Below, in pieces: positions 18,034 through 25,786 of a stretch of 64,000 nt of DNA. This DNA comes from Streptococcus suis (GTDB taxonomy: Bacteria > Bacillota > Bacilli > Lactobacillales > Streptococcaceae): the NCBI RefSeq assembly GCF_002964575.1, contig NZ_POQQ01000060.1, positions 81,324 through 145,323 on the forward strand, in the 5' to 3' direction. The notes below the pieces were generated by a model. The model made no database searches. It was not told where the DNA came from and saw nothing but the letters and a program-made list of their open reading frames with translations. The stretch's first letter is position 1. Every line of letters begins with the position of its first letter. The position numbers and the translations under genes are program-made.

Positions 18034-19314
18034 CTAATCAGACTGATTTTGAGGTGTTTTTTGGTTGCGTGCCAGCCAGTAGAGGACATAAAGGACCAAG
18101 AAGCCAGCAGCCGCTAGGAAAAGTCCGCTAATCTGATCGACGGCCAGGACCAAGACTAGACCTGAAACAAGTAGTCGGACAAAGGCCTGACCCAGCATGA
18201 AGTAGGTAGATACCGCTCCACCGATAGTTGCCAGCTGCTCCTCTGGCATAGAATTGACAAACTTGGCATTAAACTTGGGACCGCTAGCCCCAAAACCAAT
18301 CCCCATAGTTGCTAGGAAGAAGAGAATGACTGGCAGTTGGTGAAGCAACATTCCGACAAACACTCCAAATAGAGAGAAAGTGGCTGCCACTTCCAGCGTA
18401 ACCATGCTGGTCTTTTTGAAAAGGGTAAAGACCAAGGTCGAACCCAAGATGTTGCCGACAAAGAAGATCAGAATTGTCAGGGCAAGGGTGGTCTCAACAT
18501 TGAGAAAAACAAGGCTTGAGTCTTCGCTAATCAGCAGGACCAGAATAGGATAGAGAATCGCTCCGCAGGCGTTGATTATGGGGCTGGTAATCAAGACCAG
18601 ACGAAACTCGGGGATCTTGCGCAGCTCCACGATGGCTTGCTTGAAAGAAGCTAGAATGCCTGGTCCCTTGGTTGCCTGCTCAGGCTGGCTCGGCTGCTCT
18701 GCTATTTTCAAAGGCTGCTCCGTCAGGAGTTTGCGAAAGGCTGGCGTCAGCAGCTGCATGATGAGGAGTGCGGCCAAAAAGGTGCCGGCGTTGAGAAAGG
18801 CCAGGTTTTGGTAGGAGAGGAGGCCGACCAAGAGGGCAGAGAGGGCCTGAGAGGCGATGTTGAGGAGGCTGGTCACGGTCTGGCGAAAGGCCGAGTACTG
18901 CTCCCGCTCTTCCTTGGGTGCTACGCGCAATCCCAGAGGTGCATAGAGGCCGTTTTCATAGAAGCCAGCGAAGTCTGCAAAGACATTGAAACTTGCAGCC
19001 ACCACGACAATCCAGAGGGCTGGCTCAAAGCCCATGCAGAATCCGAGGATGAGGTAGAGTACAACGCGAAAGAGGAGGGTCAGCTTAATAGTGCTGATTT
19101 TGTTGACTGTCTTGTCTGCCAGATAGCCTGTAAAGAGCCCCATAAAGCTAGGAAAGATTTCTGAGAAGGTCACAATTGCCAGCGCCAGACGGCTGTTGGG
19201 CACCAGTAAAACATAGTTCATTAAGGCCAGATAATAGACAACATCACCAAAATTGGACAGCATATCCGCAGTCAGTACCCATAGGTAGGTAGCATTTTTC
19301 AAAATCTTTTTCAT
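18034..19314 (-). CDS. MFS transporter
   Basis: A 426-residue major facilitator protein with about 12 hydrophobic helices and a charged cytoplasmic loop near residues 195-220 (EQPSQPEQATKGPG). The segment GLFTGYLADKT near residue 60 matches the MFS loop 2-3 motif. It resembles the macrolide/enterobactin-type drug exporter branch, but the substrate cannot be read from the sequence. It is monocistronic, with the next gene 85 nt upstream. Confidence 0.85.
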   Translation of the reverse strand: MKKILKNATYLWVLTADMLSNFGDVVYYLALMNYVLLVPNSRLALAIVTFSEIFPSFMGLFTGYLADKTVNKISTIKLTLLFRVVLYLILGFCMGFEPALWIVVVAASFNVFADFAGFYENGLYAPLGLRVAPKEEREQYSAFRQTVTSLLNIASQALSALLVGLLSYQNLAFLNAGTFLAALLIMQLLTPAFRKLLTEQPLKIAEQPSQPEQATKGPGILASFKQAIVELRKIPEFRLVLITSPIINACGAILYPILVLLISEDSSLVFLNVETTLALTILIFFVGNILGSTLVFTLFKKTSMVTLEVAATFSLFGVFVGMLLHQLPVILFFLATMGIGFGASGPKFNAKFVNSMPEEQLATIGGAVSTYFMLGQAFVRLLVSGLVLVLAVDQISGLFLAAAGFLVLYVLYWLARNQKTPQNQSD

Positions 19315-19399
19315 GGTAATCCCTTTCTTTATTTAATTTACAGAATATTCTGACTTTTAATTCTACAGAGGAGCCTGGATAGACTGCTCTCTGTTCACT

Positions 19400-20065
19400 C
19401 TAGGTGTAATAGATATTCAGAGTAGAGAAGGCCATATCTCCTGTGATACGCAGTATCTTTTCCCCCATGCCAGTTGCATAGTTATTGACAGCAGATATAG
19501 AACTATCCAGTTCCACGACCGCCAGCCAATTTGCCGGCAGATAAAGATCAACTGACGCGAAGGCCGTATCGATATGAAATTCAGCCTTATCTCCCTGAAT
19601 AACCGCTTGATCAAAGTAAACCATACTGGAGCCAAAGGCCACCTCCACACTATCGTAGGTAAAATTTTCCTCATGAATATAGCGAGTAGAGGAGCCAAAA
19701 GCTATTTCCCTACCCTTGTCGCCAATCACCCCTGTACCAAAACCTTTTGTGTCAATGGCATTCCTGCTCATCTTAGGTTTGATCAGTATCTTCAACCCTG
19801 CACATGCCAGTATTGCACCTAAAATCAAGGTCCAGGTATCAATTTCCAGCCAATCAAAGTGATTGTTTAGCATAATAAAGACCAATGTTCCCCAGATAAA
19901 GCTTGTGACCAACTGTTTTTTTATCATTGCTTTGAAAAAGAGATAACTCCATCCAACTACCAGCGCTAATTTCCAAAGAGGAAACTTCATGACTGGCAAG
20001 TAGTCTTGAAACAAGACCAGACCCGCCAAGACCAGCAGAGCTATCCCTAAACCGTTTTTTTTCAT
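19400..20065 (-). CDS. LiaF-like membrane protein (cell-wall stress, DUF2154 type)
   Basis: A 221-residue protein with four N-terminal membrane helices and a soluble C-terminal half rich in beta strands (REIAFGSSTRYI, VEVAFGSSMVYFDQA, AFASVDLYLPANW), the pattern of the LiaF C-terminal domain. In LiaFSR systems this protein restrains the signalling path. Here it sits 4 nt after a stand-alone LytTR regulator, an arrangement like streptococcal LytTR regulatory systems in which a membrane protein inhibits its partner. That role is inference. Confidence 0.78.
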   Translation of the reverse strand: MKKNGLGIALLVLAGLVLFQDYLPVMKFPLWKLALVVGWSYLFFKAMIKKQLVTSFIWGTLVFIMLNNHFDWLEIDTWTLILGAILACAGLKILIKPKMSRNAIDTKGFGTGVIGDKGREIAFGSSTRYIHEENFTYDSVEVAFGSSMVYFDQAVIQGDKAEFHIDTAFASVDLYLPANWLAVVELDSSISAVNNYATGMGEKILRITGDMAFSTLNIYYT

Positions 20066-20069
20066 CTTC

Positions 20070-20516
20070 CTACCTCATTTCCTGTAACTTTTCTTTTAAT
20101 AAATGGTAATAATGTCGCGACACGTGAACTTCCTTGTGAGTCTTATAGAAGGAAATCCGACTGGTGCCCGAGAAGGACTTGTCCAGCGAATAGATGGCTT
20201 TGGCATTGGCAATGGTGGACTTGGAAACCCGGCAAAAATGAGCAGGGAGACAATCTTCCAGTTCATAGAGCTTCATCTTGACTTCATAGGCGTCATCTCT
20301 AGTATGCCCCATCAGCTTGGTCCCATCCGTTTCAAAAAAGAGCAGGTCTTCTAGTTTCAAGAAATACTCACTGGTGCCCTTGTAAAAGACCAGACTAGGA
20401 CGGCTCAGGCGACTTAGGACTTGCTGGATTTGTTCCAACTCTGGCCCTAACTGATTGCTTCTGATAATCACTTCGACTTGTTCTAAGCTATCATCTAATT
20501 CAATCCGAACTTTCAT
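20070..20516 (-). CDS. LytTR-family DNA-binding regulator
   Basis: A 148-residue regulator without a receiver domain. Residues about 45-145 form the LytTR domain (YFLKLEDLLFFETDG, CRVSKSTIANAKAIYSLDKS, VHVSRHYYHLLKEKL). AAAGGAGG lies just before ATG 20516. It is followed 4 nt later by a LiaF-like membrane protein that is probably its antagonist. The promoter upstream holds two 11-bp direct repeats 21 bp apart, the usual LytTR target, so it is likely autoregulated. Confidence 0.87.
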   Translation of the reverse strand: MKVRIELDDSLEQVEVIIRSNQLGPELEQIQQVLSRLSRPSLVFYKGTSEYFLKLEDLLFFETDGTKLMGHTRDDAYEVKMKLYELEDCLPAHFCRVSKSTIANAKAIYSLDKSFSGTSRISFYKTHKEVHVSRHYYHLLKEKLQEMR

Positions 20517-20542
20517 AAGACCTCCTTTGCTTTTCTGGTTTT

Positions 20543-20610
20543 ATTATATCAACTTACTCGAATTTTGCAAGGGCATTTCAGCAAGTGGTCAAAAAATGCC
20601 AGTAAGTGGT
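20543..20610 (-). promoter_or_regulatory. LytTR promoter with direct-repeat operator
   Basis: TTGCAA (20565-20570) and TATAAT (20543-20548), 16-nt spacer. Upstream lie ACCACTTGCTG (20579-20589) and ACCACTTACTG (20600-20610) on the minus strand, identical in 10 of 11 positions and 21 bp start to start. A GGCATTT/AAATGCC inverted repeat encloses the proximal copy. Confidence 0.7.
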
Positions 20611-20623
20611 ATCATCAGGCATA

Positions 20624-20646
20624 CAAAAAACCAGCCGTAGCTGGTT
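20624..20646 (-). terminator. Terminator of the AIM24-like operon
   Basis: ACCAGC/GCTGGT stem with a TACG tetraloop followed by TTTTTTG on the minus strand, 6 nt past the stop at 20652. Confidence 0.8.
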
Positions 20647-20651
20647 GAGTA

Positions 20652-21410
20652 TTAAAAAATCGCGTCAAGCAGAGAGGAACTGCCACCGCCACCATCGCCA
20701 CCAGCACCAACAATATGATTACCGATGACTTGGGCAAAGGTTTCAATATTCAAGCTTTGTACATAGATTTCACCATAGCCAGAGAAGGTATTAACAATTC
20801 CTTCCCCTGTACCGATCGATTGCAAGAAACCATTTTCCATGTGAATATCGTAGTTGAGGTCACGGCTCCAGGCTACCACATGGGCATTATCAATGGTAAT
20901 GCTCCCACCATCCAGTTCAATCTTCTTAATCGAACCGAAGGCATTTGCCAATAGAGTTCCTCTTCCTTCCGTAGTCATGACAAAGAGACCACCCTGACCA
21001 CCGAAAAAGGCCCGACCGACACTCTGGCGCTCCATCTTATATTGAGCAGAACCATCTAGGGCAAGAAAAGCACCATCATTGAGGCGGTATTGCTCTGCAC
21101 CCAGTTCCAAGGCAATGACCTGACCTGGCGTTGAAGGCGCAAGCGCAATTTTGCCATCGTCACTATTGGAAATGGCTTGCGTGATAAACATAGACTCACC
21201 TGATACCATGGAACGACCAATGGCCCCCATGAGCTTGCCAAAACCAGAACCACCACGGGCATTGAGCTTGGTATTTAAGGTCACGCTTGGTGTATGGTAA
21301 ACCATGCTTCCCTGTTGAATATAGGCTGACTCACCAGCTTCTAAGGCGATTTCCACCAAAGGAAATTGCATATTGCTGTCGATAGTGTATTTCATCCGAT
21401 TGTCTGACAT
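20652..21410 (-). CDS. AIM24/TIGR00266-family protein
   Basis: A 252-residue glycine-rich beta protein. Features of the TIGR00266/AIM24 family are an N-terminal FPLVEIALEAGESAYIQQGSM, a central GRGTLLANAFGSIKK, and a C-terminal tail of Gly and Ser (GGDGGGGSSS). Bacterial function is not established. TAGGAGG, which includes the stop of the preceding 25-codon reading frame, serves as its ribosome binding site, so the two are coupled. Confidence 0.82.
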   Translation of the reverse strand: MSDNRMKYTIDSNMQFPLVEIALEAGESAYIQQGSMVYHTPSVTLNTKLNARGGSGFGKLMGAIGRSMVSGESMFITQAISNSDDGKIALAPSTPGQVIALELGAEQYRLNDGAFLALDGSAQYKMERQSVGRAFFGGQGGLFVMTTEGRGTLLANAFGSIKKIELDGGSITIDNAHVVAWSRDLNYDIHMENGFLQSIGTGEGIVNTFSGYGEIYVQSLNIETFAQVIGNHIVGAGGDGGGGSSSLLDAIF

Positions 21411-21419
21411 AGTTGCCTC

Positions 21420-21497
21420 CTAATTTTTACGAAAACTACCTGTTAACCACAGGATAGCCATAATCAACCAAAAACAAGCTAAAATAAACCAAATCAT
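21420..21497 (-). CDS. 25-residue single-pass membrane peptide
   Basis: Short reading frame MIWFILACFWLIMAIL then WLTGSFRKN: one hydrophobic helix of about 20 residues and a basic tail. AAAGGAG lies 6 nt before ATG 21497. Its TAG stop is part of the ribosome binding site of the AIM24-like gene 9 nt downstream. A good promoter (21532-21560) precedes it. The layout argues for real, coupled translation; function is unknown. Confidence 0.6.
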   Translation of the reverse strand: MIWFILACFWLIMAILWLTGSFRKN

Positions 21498-21531
21498 TTT
21501 CAACTCCTTTTTGTATTATTTTTATAACACA

Positions 21532-21560
21532 ATTCTACACCTAAAAAACAACAGTGTCAA
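21532..21560 (-). promoter_or_regulatory. Promoter of the small peptide/AIM24-like operon
   Basis: TTGACA (21555-21560) and TAGAAT (21532-21537), 17-nt spacer, about 35 nt before ATG 21497. Confidence 0.7.
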
Positions 21561-21570
21561 GTATTTTTGT

Positions 21571-21604
21571 AAAAAAAATATGGGAAACTGCACTATCAGT
21601 TCCC
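21571..21604 (-). terminator. Terminator of the carbonic anhydrase gene
   Basis: GGGAACTG/CAGTTTCCC stem with one bulge, followed by an A/T stretch with eight T on the minus strand, 7 nt past the stop. Confidence 0.7.
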
Positions 21605-21611
21605 CTATCCA

Positions 21612-22106
21612 TTATATCACTTCTGTCATACGACCCGTATCCACATCATAAACTGCACCGAAAATTTCAACATCTTCAGGTATGAGCGGAGATTGTTTCA
21701 AGAGAGCAATATCCTCCCGCACGCTTTCTTCAATGTCTGTAAAAGGAAGAAAGTCTTGACCGCTGACATCGACTTGCAAATCCCGCTTGAGTTGGACCGC
21801 AAAGTCCTCATTGGTAAAGGTCTGGGCACCGCAGTCTGTATGGTGAAGGACCACGATTTCTCTTGTGCCGAGCTGCTGCTGGGAAATGACTAGCGAGCGA
21901 ATCATGTCCTCCGTCACGCGCCCGCCTGCATTCCGCAAAATGTGGGCATCACCCAGAGCCAAGCCCAAGGCCTGCGCCACGTGAAGCCGTGAGCCCATAC
22001 AGGTCACGATAGCCACCTTTGTCTTTGGACGAAGTGGTAGGTGGTAATCACCATGCAGGTCAACATAGGCCTTGTTGGCCTTCATAAAGTTTTGAAAATA
22101 AGACAT
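21612..22106 (-). CDS. Beta-class carbonic anhydrase with altered active-site motif
   Basis: A 164-residue beta-carbonic anhydrase fold (hydration of CO2, cytoplasmic). Zinc ligands are visible as Cys36, His89 and Cys92 (VTCMGSR and HHTDCGAQ). The usual motif is C-x-D-S-R; here position 38 is Gly (codon GGC), while Arg40 is kept. The Asp of the Asp/Arg pair is needed for normal catalysis in the family, so activity is doubtful. A single G-to-A change would restore it. It is a single gene between radA and the AIM24-like operon. Confidence 0.88.
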   Translation of the reverse strand: MSYFQNFMKANKAYVDLHGDYHLPLRPKTKVAIVTCMGSRLHVAQALGLALGDAHILRNAGGRVTEDMIRSLVISQQQLGTREIVVLHHTDCGAQTFTNEDFAVQLKRDLQVDVSGQDFLPFTDIEESVREDIALLKQSPLIPEDVEIFGAVYDVDTGRMTEVI

Positions 22107-22229
22107 AGGACCTCCTTGTCTGTTGAGAATTTCTGAAATTTTCAGAAATAGGTTAGACCTAGCTTACCATATTCCCGACTATTTGTCGTAAAAAGAGGAG
22201 CGACTAGCTGTCACTCCCGAATGATTTCA

Positions 22230-23591
22230 TCAGTTGAATACTTTCTGCAAGACTTCGCCAATGGTAGTCACGCCGATAACGGTGATTTCCTTGGGCACCT
22301 TGATACCTGTCAGAGAATTTTTGGGGGCATAGACCTTGGTAAAGCCTAATTTGGCGGCTTCGTTAATCCGTTGTTCAATCCGATTGACGCGGCGGATTTC
22401 ACCTGTTAGACCGATTTCGCCTATAAAGCACTCTTGAGGGTTAGTAGGCTTATCCTTGTAACTGGAGGCAAGGGCAACTGCGACCGCTAGGTCAATAGCT
22501 GGCTCATCCAGTTTGACACCGCCTGCTGACTTAAGGTAGGCATCTTGGTTTTGGAGGAGCAGGCCTGCCCGTTTTTCCAAAACCGCCATAATCAAGCTGG
22601 CACGGTTGAAATCCAAGCCTGTCGTGGTCCGCTTGGCATTGCCAAACATGGTCGGCGTCACCAGGGCCTGCACTTCTGCAAGGATAGGGCGGGTGCCCTC
22701 CATGGTCACGACAATGGCAGAGCCAGTCGCCCCGTCCAAACGCTCTTCCAGAAAGACTTCACTAGGATTGAGGACTTCGACCAAGCCCTGCGACTGCATT
22801 TCAAAAATGCCGATTTCGTTGGTGGAGCCAAAGCGGTTTTTGACCGCTCGCAAGATACGAAAGGTATGTTGACGCTCGCCCTCAAAATAGAGAACGGTGT
22901 CCACCATGTGCTCCAAGGTCCGCGGTCCAGCCAGAGTGCCTTCCTTGGTCATGTGACCGACGATGAATGTTGCGATGTTGTTGGTCTTGGCAATCTGCAT
23001 GAGTACATTGGTCACTTCACGGACCTGACTGACAGAGCCTTGCACGCTGGAGATGTCAGGGCTCATAATGGTCTGGATAGAGTCGATAATCAGGAAATCT
23101 GGTTTTATCTTCTCAATCTCGGTCCGAATGCTCTGCATATTGGTCTCCGCATAGAGATAGAACTCGCTGTCGATATCGCCCAAACGTTCCGCCCGCAACT
23201 TAATCTGCTGGGCAGACTCTTCCCCCGACACATAGAGGACGGTACCAATGGTCGAAAGCTGGGTCGATACCTGTAAGAGCAGGGTGGATTTGCCGATCCC
23301 TGGATCGCCTCCGATCAGGACCAGACTTCCTGGCACCACACCGCCACCGAGGACACGGTTGAACTCCTCCATGTTGGTCTTAGTGCGGGCCACTTGAATA
23401 GAGGAAACTTCATTTAGTTTCATGGGACGGGTCTTCTCACCTGTCAGGCTGACCCGCTCGTTCTTGACTTCAGCGACTTCCACTTCCTCGACAAAGCTAG
23501 ACCAGGAGCCACAGTTGGGGCAGCGGCCCAGATACTTGGGCGAGTGGTACTCGCAGGATTGACAGATAAAGGTTGTTTTTTTCTTAGCGAT
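22230..23591 (-). CDS. radA: DNA repair protein RadA, probable ATC start
   Basis: A RecA-like branch-migration ATPase (453 residues if read from 23591) that acts in recombination and transformation. Visible parts: zinc finger [18 protein letters not shown] near residues 11-28, Walker [18 protein letters not shown] (RadA-specific) near residue 255, and a C-terminal Lon-like domain. Between the dut stop (23604-23606) and the zinc finger there is no ATG, GTG or TTG. AGGAGG is ideally placed 8 nt before ATC (23591-23589). The first ordinary start, GTG 23483, would delete the zinc finger. So ATC is the best start by spacing, or the gene is N-terminally damaged. Confidence 0.85.
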   Translation of the reverse strand: MAKKKTTFICQSCEYHSPKYLGRCPNCGSWSSFVEEVEVAEVKNERVSLTGEKTRPMKLNEVSSIQVARTKTNMEEFNRVLGGGVVPGSLVLIGGDPGIGKSTLLLQVSTQLSTIGTVLYVSGEESAQQIKLRAERLGDIDSEFYLYAETNMQSIRTEIEKIKPDFLIIDSIQTIMSPDISSVQGSVSQVREVTNVLMQIAKTNNIATFIVGHMTKEGTLAGPRTLEHMVDTVLYFEGERQHTFRILRAVKNRFGSTNEIGIFEMQSQGLVEVLNPSEVFLEERLDGATGSAIVVTMEGTRPILAEVQALVTPTMFGNAKRTTTGLDFNRASLIMAVLEKRAGLLLQNQDAYLKSAGGVKLDEPAIDLAVAVALASSYKDKPTNPQECFIGEIGLTGEIRRVNRIEQRINEAAKLGFTKVYAPKNSLTGIKVPKEITVIGVTTIGEVLQKVFN

Positions 23592-23603
23592 GGTGATTTC
23601 CTC

Positions 23604-24047
23604 CTATTTCCCCGTCGATCCAAATCCACCTGTCCGAACGCCGTCGGCCTGGTCGCCGTCAGCCAAAAGGAAGGGGGCAAAAACAGCCTGCACAATTCGC
23701 TCCCCAGCTTCCACCACCACGATTTCTTCTGTGATGTTTCGCATCTGGGCAAAGATGTGGCCTTCGTTGGCTGGATTGCCGTAGTAGTCGCCGTCGATAA
23801 CTCCAACTGAGTTAATCAAAACCAGCCCCTTCTTGCGAGGATTGGACGAGCGGTCGTAGAGATAGAGGACCTCGTTGGCCTGCATATAGGCCTTGACACC
23901 CGTTGGCACCAGCTTAATCTCACCTGGCTCCAAGCTGACGGTTTCTGCAGCCTTCAGGTCGTAACCTGCTGCATGAGCGGTCTCACGTTTTGGCAATAAA
24001 TTTTCATCAGTAAACTGGCTGACCAGTTCGAATCCGCGGATTTTCAT
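23604..24047 (-). CDS. dut: dUTP diphosphatase
   Basis: A 147-residue dUTPase that turns dUTP into dUMP, keeping uracil out of DNA and feeding dTMP synthesis. The trimeric dUTPase motifs are in order: AAGYDLKA, DRSSNPRKKGL, NSVGVIDGDYYGN, and the C-terminal RTGGFGSTGK. ATG 24047 is preceded by a three-codon frame (24049-24060, ATG AAA AAA TAA) that carries the better ribosome binding site. radA follows after 12 nt and shares the transcript. Confidence 0.95.
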   Translation of the reverse strand: MKIRGFELVSQFTDENLLPKRETAHAAGYDLKAAETVSLEPGEIKLVPTGVKAYMQANEVLYLYDRSSNPRKKGLVLINSVGVIDGDYYGNPANEGHIFAQMRNITEEIVVVEAGERIVQAVFAPFLLADGDQADGVRTGGFGSTGK

Positions 24048-24144
24048 ATTATTTTTTCATTTATCCTTTCAAAACGTTGATTTAATAAGGTTTCTAGCAC
24101 CTTGTGAAAAGTTGTTTTTGTAATTTGTGGACCTTTTTGTACAC

Positions 24145-25280
24145 CTATAGACTATTTATAGCTTTTTCGTAATATGAAACAGCCTCTTTTTCTTTATCTT
24201 TTGATAGGTGCCCATAAGTGTCTAAGGTCATAGAAATGTTAGAGGATACTGGAGTTCTTTGTAACTAATACCAGCGTTCAGCAGTAAACTAGCGTGGGTA
24301 TGGCGGAAAGCGTGACAAGTAAAGCGCGGAATATTCAGGACCTTACAACGATTATCTATAATTTCCTGAAATGAATTTCTTGGTAGATATTCCCTTGTAG
24401 TTGTCGCAAAGACTACAGAGGGAGCACACGCGCCAACATCTAAAAACATCAATCGTTGACGGTTTCGGTATTGTTTCAGCATGAGGGCAGTTTTTTTGTC
24501 TATGCTGATCACACGAGTTCCCGCCTTTGTCTTTGTGCTTCCAATAATACGCAGCTCCATGCTATAAGTTTTGCCAATTGATATTGTACCAGCTTCTAAG
24601 TCAATATCAGACCACTCCAGAGCGGACAATTCACCTATACGGCATCCTGTAGCGAGTAATAACTTAAAGATAACAAAGTAATAATAATCTTTAAATTTTT
24701 TACTTGCCAATTCCTCAGCATGTTCAAGAAACAGTTTTAAATGTTCAGACTTTATAAATTTGATCGCCTCACGGCCTTTTCTTTGCTTTTGAGGTAATAT
24801 TACATCCCGAGCCGGATTTGTGGCCAGAACTTGCAACAGTACCCCATGTTGTAAAACTCTGTTATTGATTGAATGAATAGCTTTAAAATTTACTAACTTA
24901 GGAGCCAGACCATTAACAAACTGCTGAATAGTGGCTGGTACTATCTTATCTAGTTTCATTCCTCCAAATATTGGGATAAGGTGGTTATATAGTTGCCTTT
25001 TGGTTACTACAAAAGTCTGAGGCTTTACAGTCAGCTTATAACTTTCAAGCCAAAGGTAAGCCAATTCTTGATAGGTTTTTACTTCTACTTCCTTTTTGAC
25101 CGTTGACCCATTTCTTACAAACTCAATCGGTGCTTGTTTGGCTTTCTGCTTGACTTCTTTTTTTGTCCTACCCGTCACGCTGGTTTTTACTTTCTTGCCA
25201 GTAATGACATCTGTACCCAGATAGATATTGGCACGGTAAACAATGCTACCGTCTTTTTTTGTTACTTCAGTAATTTTCAT
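24145..25280 (-). pseudogene. Tyrosine recombinase (integrase) broken by a short deletion
   Basis: A phage/ICE-type integrase. The AP2-like N-terminus (MKITEVTKKDGSIVYRANIYLG), a SAM-like domain and the catalytic domain are present: Arg in GCRIGELSALEW, Lys in STKTKAGTR, and HAFRHTH. Reading then fails after KELQY: the frame gives PLTFL and stops at 24228. In another frame the normal tail continues, NISMTLDTYGHLSKDKEKEA... to a stop at 24145-24147. About 10 nt encoding the R-L-G-H step are missing, which puts the catalytic Tyr out of frame. The element can probably no longer excise by itself. ATG 25280 has GAAAGG 9 nt upstream. Confidence 0.85.
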
Positions 25281-25501
25281 GATCATAAACCTTTCCATCA
25301 GCAGGCAGGCTGTTATTAAAAAGATTTTAGATTAAGTTTGTTTATATCATGCAAGGGCTTACGAGAATAGCACTATTTTCGTTTATTTTGGGTGGGTAGG
25401 GTAAATTATACCAGTCAAGAATAAAATCCGATACGGACGATTTAAAGCTGTCTTTCAGAGTTCTTTGACAAATTTAACTTACTAGGTCGCTAACAAAATA
25501 C

Positions 25502-25529
25502 TTTACTTTTCTCGCGCGCGTGGTATAAT
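25502..25529 (+). promoter_or_regulatory. Plus-strand promoter inside the degenerate element
   Basis: TTTACT (25502-25507) and TATAAT (25524-25529), 16-nt spacer, with TGG making an extended -10. It points into the 3' end of the opposite-strand DUF3644 gene. Confidence 0.5.
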
Positions 25530-25588
25530 ATAGTCAACGAGATAACTTGCGAAGGATTAACGTTGTGTTCCCGAATGGGAGTAAGTCA

Positions 25589-25786
25589 ATGGACGAGAAT
25601 TCACATATGCCTGGGGTTATCTTTTTTTGTCTTCTTTTTCAAGTTTTCTACGAATGTTTCAGGGCTTCGCTCAATCTCTTCAACGATAAACTCACAGAAT
25701 GCTTGAGCATAGCCATATCGATTACCAATTTTATAATGGTAGCAATAACGTTCGTTTTTCTTTATATCGTAAAATGCATTAAATAG
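25589..25786 (+). CDS. Possible small hydrophobic protein, antisense to the DUF3644 gene
   Basis: 65 codons from ATG 25589 with GGGAG upstream and an extended -10 promoter 60 nt before it. The product starts MDENSHMPGVIFFCLLF and is hydrophobic at both ends. It overlaps the DUF3644 gene over most of its length, so it may be only a shadow of that gene. I do not recognise it. The promoter and ribosome binding site are the only support. Confidence 0.2.
   Translation: MDENSHMPGVIFFCLLFQVFYECFRASLNLFNDKLTECLSIAISITNFIMVAITFVFLYIVKCIK

Noticed and set aside
22545..23276. 243-codon plus-strand frame opposite radA
   Set aside because: No start signals and no recognisable domain; radA motifs explain the region.
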